Assembly (NCBI GenBank): GCA_016841205.1 | Contig: JAENZP010000001.1 | Coordinates: forward strand, 372,001-436,000 | DNA length: 64,000 nucleotides | Direction of reading: 5' to 3' | Origin: Desulfoscipio geothermicus | Lineage (GTDB): Bacteria > Bacillota > Desulfotomaculia > Desulfotomaculales > Desulfallaceae | Shown: in pieces, positions 60,268 through 64,000 of the stretch | Position numbering within the stretch: the first letter of the stretch is position 1 | How the letters are laid out: each line of letters opens with the position of its first letter | Program-made: the position numbers and the translations under genes | The notes under the pieces: generated by a model | Told to the model about the DNA's origin: nothing | Database searches by the model: none | The model's input: the letters and a program-made list of their open reading frames with translations, nothing else

Positions 60268-60360
60268 ATCCTTTCCACAATGGGAGGCACGTCCTTTTCA
60301 AGACATACCCTATAGGTCTTCAACCATAGCTACCAGAACCACAGGCAGAAAGACTCGGAT
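60268..60360 (-). ncRNA. Conserved structured RNA element, copy C (candidate riboswitch)
   Basis: Upstream of the giant dockerin protein. Blocks: ATCCGAGTCTTT, GCCTGTGGTT, AGCTATGGTTGAAGACC, GGGTATGTCTTGAAAAGGAC, GTGCCTCCCATTGTGGAAAGGAT. The tetraloop stem is GTCTT-GAAA-AGGAC in place of GCTG-GAAA-CGGC, and the outer stem GTAT/GTGC replaces GTGT/ACGC: pairing is kept although the bases differ. The ATCC/GGAT closing stem is perfect. Confidence 0.83.
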
Positions 60361-60754
60361 TAATTATTTAATTATTCTAAGTCGAGTTTGACAGTTTACC
60401 ATCATTTTTAGAATCCTACCCTTAACAACCCAGTAAAATTAATAGGGTAGATATTTGAAAAACTCAAAAAGCGTAGGGCCACGCATACCAGGATAATTAC
60501 TTTCAAGTATGCTTACCGGATTCCTTTATGTAGTGGTGTCAAAACTCGAGTCTAGAAAATTATCTTCTATAAAATGAAACATTATCCTGCTAATTATATT
60601 AAAATAATCCCTTCATTAAATTCTGCCTACAACTTTATATCTAATTATACATCTAGAAAATTATGGTTGGGATATTACTGTAAGAGTCAGAGATAACCCC
60701 AAAAATAAAGATAAAGAAGCCTTCAATCGACCTCTTTTCAATTTTTTGTCCTTT
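60361..60754. other. AT-rich spacer between tandem RNA elements C and D
   Basis: No ORF with a ribosome binding site is seen between the terminator of copy D and copy C. Copy D therefore has no gene of its own; it may act in series with C on the giant gene, or have lost its gene. Confidence 0.5.
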
Positions 60755-60798
60755 CAAAAAGCCCTCTATTACGAAATGAATCGCAATGGAGGGCTTTT
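60755..60798 (-). terminator. Leader terminator downstream of RNA element copy D
   Basis: AAAAGCCCTC and GAGGGCTTTT form a perfect 10-bp stem (arms 60757-60766 and 60789-60798) that extends inward with one mismatch, followed on the minus strand by TG after TTTTT. A strong intrinsic terminator 17 nt past element D. Confidence 0.88.
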
Positions 60799-60814
60799 AT
60801 ATCCCAACACATAC

Positions 60815-60912
60815 TATCCTTTCCACAATGGGAGGCACAGCCGTTTCCAGCATGTACCCTGTCGGTCAGTTTACCATAACTGTAGTAGTCACAGGTAAAA
60901 TGACTTCGGATA
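60815..60912 (-). ncRNA. Conserved structured RNA element, copy D (candidate riboswitch)
   Basis: Blocks: TATCCGAAGTCA, TTTTACCTGTGACT, AGTTATGGTAAACTGACC, GGGTACATGCTGGAAACGGC, TGTGCCTCCCATTGTGGAAAGGATA. Stems: TATCC/GGATA; GTCA.TTTTACC with GGTAAACTGAC; GTGACT with AGTTAT; GGTACA with TGTGCC; GCTG-GAAA-CGGC. All are kept with different bases from the other copies. It lies 450 nt upstream of copy C, on the same strand. Confidence 0.83.
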
Positions 60913-60972
60913 TTGTTAATAATTTGGATGTAATAGAATAATCTGTCACTAAAATGATAACACAAACGATTT

Positions 60973-61002
60973 AGAATACAACAAAAATAAATGTTGTATT
61001 CT
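60973..61002. repeat. 11-bp perfect inverted repeat upstream of RNA element D
   Basis: AGAATACAACA and TGTTGTATTCT with an 8-nt spacer, about 60 nt upstream of element D and 110 nt past the ytfI stop. It could be an operator for the promoter of D or a terminator-like hairpin; there is no clear U-run. Confidence 0.6.
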
Positions 61003-61111
61003 GTCATATATGCCAACAATTAGATTTTGCAAACTTCCTTGTCCTATAAAATTCAAAACAATGTTTTCACCTTATTATGCACAGGGGTTTCTTAAAAATT
61101 TTCTTGGTACG

Positions 61112-61798
61112 TTACTTTCCACCAAGAATATTTTTCCTATTTTTCAGATATAACCATACAGCCATTAACCCCGTAATAGCCACATGTCCCGGTCGAAAGC
61201 TGAATATACAAGTTAAATAAATGGCCACCACCCGTGCGTCGAAAACGGGTATTATCTCCAGATTCGGTTTGGGCAGCGGCTTTTTAAGCCGGCGATAGAG
61301 ATACGCAATGGAGTTACTTTTTACCGCCCATAATAAACCTACCGCCAATCCGGTTTGATCCGCCTGATACATGCCTAACCTGGTGTACCAGCTAAACTGG
61401 TGCAGTTTAATGGTCGACAGCATATAACGATAGGCAGGTTTGGTGGCACGGTAAATATTCATCACTTGCTGATAGAGATAAATAACCCGGTCGGCTGAAA
61501 CGCTGGTTTTCTCCTTGGCTAAGATGCCGCCGGAACGCTTAGCCAACCTGGCCCGCAGTTTAAATATTGGAGCGAATTTGCCAAAAACCAGCCTGATCGA
61601 GGATAACCGCAGGTCCAATTTAAATATGCCCCACAAAAAGGACAAGCTTACACCGGTACCGGGCGTGGAAAGAGCCAAGGTAGTATTGGGTACCAGGTCG
61701 TCTTTTTCTTTAAGTTCATAATTTATATGCACTGTAACCGGTGCGATCAGCAGCAACAAAAGCACAACCAGCACCATTGCCAATATTAAGTACCACAT
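61112..61798 (-). CDS. ytfI: DUF2953 family protein (YtfI-like)
   Basis: About 228 residues. ATG 61798 (MWYLILAMVLVVLLLLLIAPVTV) follows GAGGTG by 4 nt; an ATG at 61810 is also possible. One N-terminal membrane segment, then VSLSFLWGIFKLDLRLSS, a charged middle, and the conserved C-terminal LGMYQADQTGLAVGLLWAVKSN region of DUF2953. In spore formers this gene normally precedes ytfJ/gerW directly. Here 16.5 kb containing surface-protein genes separates the pair. Confidence 0.87.
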   Translation of the reverse strand: MWYLILAMVLVVLLLLLIAPVTVHINYELKEKDDLVPNTTLALSTPGTGVSLSFLWGIFKLDLRLSSIRLVFGKFAPIFKLRARLAKRSGGILAKEKTSVSADRVIYLYQQVMNIYRATKPAYRYMLSTIKLHQFSWYTRLGMYQADQTGLAVGLLWAVKSNSIAYLYRRLKKPLPKPNLEIIPVFDARVVAIYLTCIFSFRPGHVAITGLMAVWLYLKNRKNILGGK

Positions 61799-61871
61799 GC
61801 TGCACCTCATGCCTTATATTACCGCCACCATGAGTAAAATATGCGTATGGTGTAATTAACCACTTTTAAAT

Positions 61872-61910
61872 AAAAAAAGCAGGCCCTTTTAGACAATCAA
61901 AATGGCCTGC
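61872..61910 (-). terminator. Intrinsic terminator after trpS
   Basis: GCAGGCC and GGCCTGC (arms 61879-61885 and 61904-61910) with an 18-nt loop, followed on the minus strand by TTTTTTTA. It lies about 45 nt past the trpS stop, so ytfI must have its own promoter or depend on read-through. Confidence 0.85.
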
Positions 61911-61954
61911 CTTATGATTAAAAATATGGTTAGATGTAGGCAATATGCAGAAGA

Positions 61955-62929
61955 CTAAGTATTTTGGTAATCCAGCCCAACATTGCGGCGGGCCCGATCG
62001 AGGTATACCGCCGCCGCTTGTCTGGCCTTGCGGGCGCCTTTTTGCATAGTTTCAAGCACATATTGTTTATCGCCGGCCAGAGCATCCCTTTCTTTTTTAT
62101 AGGGAGCGAAGTAATCACGGATAATTTCGAATAGTTCCTTCTTTATATCCCCATACCTCAGGCCCGGCGTAAGGAACCTTTCCTTGAGCGCAGACTTGCC
62201 TTTTTCATCCAGAAACAAAGCATACAGGTCGTAAATCACATTGCCCTCAATAGGCTTGGGCTCGTCCACCGGAGTGGAATCTGTTTTGATACTCATGACT
62301 TTTTTACGCAATGTTTTCTCATCGGCAAAAATTTCTATGGTATTACCATATGATTTGGACATTTTTTGGCCGTCAAGGCCCGGTACAGTGGCAAAATCCT
62401 CCTCAATATCCGGTTCAGGCACCACAAAGGTCTCTCCGTAAGTATTATTAAACCTGATGGCCACATCCCTAGCAATTTCCAAATGTTGTTTTTGGTCTTT
62501 GCCCACGGGCACCTTTTCGCCCCCGTACAGCAGAATATCGGCAGCCATCAGCACGGGGTAGGAGAATAATCCATGGCTGGCCGGAATGCCTTTGGCGGTT
62601 TTATCCTTAAAGGAGTGAGAGCGCTCCAACAGCCCCATGCCGGTGATATTGGACAGCAACCAGGTCAATTCAGTAACCTCAGGCACATCACCCTGGACCC
62701 AGAATACTGATTTATCGGGGTCAAGGCCCAAGGCTAGAAAATCGCAGGCCGCGTCAAAAGTCTGTTTCCTTAACAGATCAGCGTCAAAAACAGAAGTTAG
62801 GGCATGGTAATTTACTAAAAAGCAAAATAGCTCATTGTTTTTCTGGTAATTGATCATCCTGTTCATCATACCGTAATAGTTACCCAAATGCAGAGCTCCT
62901 GAAGGCTGAATACCGGAAAGAATGCGCAT
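61955..62929 (-). CDS. trpS: Tryptophan-tRNA ligase
   Basis: A 324-residue class I aminoacyl-tRNA synthetase. HIGH-type motif GALHLGNYYG near residue 11 and KMSKS in DGQKMSKSYGNTI near 195. MAADILLYGGEKVPVGKDQKQHLE is the typical ATP/Trp-site region. AAAGGAG precedes ATG 62929. No T-box leader is visible upstream, where the M50 peptidase gene ends 67 nt before. Confidence 0.97.
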   Translation of the reverse strand: MRILSGIQPSGALHLGNYYGMMNRMINYQKNNELFCFLVNYHALTSVFDADLLRKQTFDAACDFLALGLDPDKSVFWVQGDVPEVTELTWLLSNITGMGLLERSHSFKDKTAKGIPASHGLFSYPVLMAADILLYGGEKVPVGKDQKQHLEIARDVAIRFNNTYGETFVVPEPDIEEDFATVPGLDGQKMSKSYGNTIEIFADEKTLRKKVMSIKTDSTPVDEPKPIEGNVIYDLYALFLDEKGKSALKERFLTPGLRYGDIKKELFEIIRDYFAPYKKERDALAGDKQYVLETMQKGARKARQAAAVYLDRARRNVGLDYQNT

Positions 62930-62996
62930 GGTAAGTCTCCTTTATAGTAAAATTGTACATTTAAAATAACAAGCAAAATTATACAGATGCTGAAGG

Positions 62997-63623
62997 TTAT
63001 ATTAGTTTACTTATCATTAAAAATATATTGACTACAAAACTAACCAGAGGCCATAATATTTTGCCCAACACCCCGGTAAAAAGCAGTATCATCAGTATTA
63101 TGGTACCGTATGTTTCCATACCGTAGATGAATTGGGACTGACCCGGCAATAGCCCCGCTAATATTTTAGATCCGTCCAGCGGAGGCACCGGTATCAGGTT
63201 AAAAATGGCCAGAATAACATTAATTTGCATAGTCAGATATAATATATAATAAACGTAATTAGCGTAGGGAACAAATTGGAATACCCCAATACCCAGCAGT
63301 AAGGAAGATACCAATGCCAACACAAAATTGGCGGCGGGGCCGGCCAGCGACACCAGCAGCATGCCCCGGGCCGGGTCGGCACGTAAATTATACGGGTTTA
63401 CCGGAACAGGTTTGGCCCAGCCGAAATGAAAAAATATCATCATTAGAAAACCCACCGGATCAATGTGGGCCAGAGGATTAAGGGTTAGCCGCCCCTGGTT
63501 CCGGGCGGTATTATCACCTAGCCGGTAGGCCACCCAGCCATGAGCGAACTCATGAAAGGTCAGGCCGATTAAAATTGCAGGTAATAAAGTTAACAGTTCA
63601 GACAGACTTGGCAAATCAAACAT
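62997..63623 (-). CDS. Site-2 protease family (M50) membrane metallopeptidase
   Basis: A 208-residue membrane protein. The zinc motif HEFAHGWVAYRLGD lies near residue 24 and the second metal ligand motif NLIPVPPLDGSKIL near 143. There are five or six membrane segments. This is the small rhomboid-like-context M50B peptidase common beside trpS and scpAB in Clostridia. AGGAGC precedes ATG 63623. Substrate unknown. Confidence 0.92.
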   Translation of the reverse strand: MFDLPSLSELLTLLPAILIGLTFHEFAHGWVAYRLGDNTARNQGRLTLNPLAHIDPVGFLMMIFFHFGWAKPVPVNPYNLRADPARGMLLVSLAGPAANFVLALVSSLLLGIGVFQFVPYANYVYYILYLTMQINVILAIFNLIPVPPLDGSKILAGLLPGQSQFIYGMETYGTIILMILLFTGVLGKILWPLVSFVVNIFLMISKLI

Positions 63624-63626
63624 TTA

Positions 63627-64000
63627 CTAGCTCCTTTTAGTAACCCGGGCAAGATAATCCCGCACAAAAGCCTGCTCTTCCTCCTCTGTGCGTAAATTGC
63701 CATCTAACCTCTCACGCCACAGAGCATCCAAGGCGTCACGATAAACCGGCCCAGGACGGTAGCCCAGGTGTTTAATGTATTTTCCACTGATTAAAGGTTT
63801 ACTATCCTTAATTATATTAAGTAGTTGTCTGAAACGTTCCTTTAACTCATCTTCTTCCAGTATAGCCAGCAACATAGGGTAGCTTTCCCGTGGCATCTGC
63901 AGCAGTTCTTGGGCCCGTTGACTGACCCTGACCTGCTGAGGTGCTTTCAAAATCAAGGCTGCAGATCGGCTCCATCCCTGCAGCGCGACCAACACTTTAT
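63627..64000 (-). CDS. C-terminal part of a poly(A)/CCA tRNA nucleotidyltransferase family protein (partial)
   Basis: The frame is open at the right edge; 124 codons are visible. The end, PLISGKYIKHLGYRPGPVYRDALDALWRERLDG followed by TEEEEQAFVRDYL, is the typical C-terminal segment of CCA-adding/poly(A)-polymerase-family proteins, including CBS-domain forms that neighbour M50 peptidases in Clostridia. The catalytic domain is outside the window, so the exact subfamily cannot be decided. The stop lies 3 nt before the M50 start. Confidence 0.75.
   Translation of the reverse strand, partial: KVLVALQGWSRSAALILKAPQQVRVSQRAQELLQMPRESYPMLLAILEEDELKERFRQLLNIIKDSKPLISGKYIKHLGYRPGPVYRDALDALWRERLDGNLRTEEEEQAFVRDYLARVTKRS

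Noticed and set aside
60738-61019. Minus-strand 93-codon frame across RNA element D
   Set aside because: It lies over the structured RNA and its terminator, has low-complexity composition and no ribosome binding site.
62930-62996. T-box or attenuator for trpS
   Set aside because: Only 67 nt separate it from the upstream gene and they contain neither a T-box sequence nor a terminator hairpin.

Overview
The window looks like chromosome of an endospore-forming Clostridia member of the Peptococcaceae / Desulfotomaculum type. The reasons are the sporulation genes (spoIVA, spoIIP, spmA/spmB, ytfJ/gerW, YIEGIA), an ispH-rpsA fusion gene, a HutP-family gene next to a monofunctional aroH, and strong AGGAGG-type ribosome binding sites with frequent GTG and TTG starts. 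Species assignment is inference. Almost every gene lies on the minus strand, so operons read from high to low coordinates.

Region 1 (1-14.6 kb) is most of an extracellular contractile injection system (eCIS, phage-tail-like) operon. In transcription order it holds a two-domain AAA+ ATPase, a DUF4255/Pvc16 protein, a carboxypeptidase-regulatory-like protein, two sheath proteins (one with an inserted tandem domain), a tube protein, a zinc-ribbon tail chaperone with an apparent -1 frameshift into DUF6760, a second tube protein, a DUF4157 protein with two HExxH motifs and an IPT/TIG domain, an unrecognised protein with an internal duplication, a LysM baseplate protein, and a VgrG split into D and V genes. 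The last gene runs off the left edge.

Region 2 (14.6-19.9 kb) is a threonine operon: ACT protein, hom, thrB, lysC, apgM, with a clear promoter and terminator. Region 3 (20.1-31 kb) mixes sporulation and lipid/GTPase housekeeping: spoIVA, gpsA, plsY, der, a DUF512 radical-SAM-like protein, two DUF3189 proteins, YIEGIA with its capping subunit, spoIIP and DUF1614. Region 4 (31-41 kb) is ispH-rpsA, plsC, cmk, aroA, tyrA, aroF, aroH, hutP, two unrecognised genes and rluB. Between aroH and aroF lie a decayed DAHP synthase 3' end, a promoter, a 16-nt direct repeat and an intrinsic terminator, which suggests attenuation. Region 5 (41.3-44.6 kb) has spmB, spmA, a plus-strand flavoprotein and ytfJ.

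Region 6 (44.7-61.1 kb) is an island of three secreted surface proteins: two cohesin/FN3/SLH anchoring proteins and one ~2990-residue protein ending in cohesin plus type I dockerin. It separates ytfJ from its usual partner, the DUF2953 gene ytfI. All three genes are preceded by copies of one structured RNA element (four copies, stems supported by compensatory changes, each followed by a terminator hairpin). I could not match it to a riboswitch class I know, and it is the best candidate here for an undescribed system: a cohesin-dockerin surface assembly controlled by a common RNA switch. Region 7 (61.1-64 kb) is ytfI, trpS, an M50 peptidase and the 3' end of a nucleotidyltransferase-like gene.
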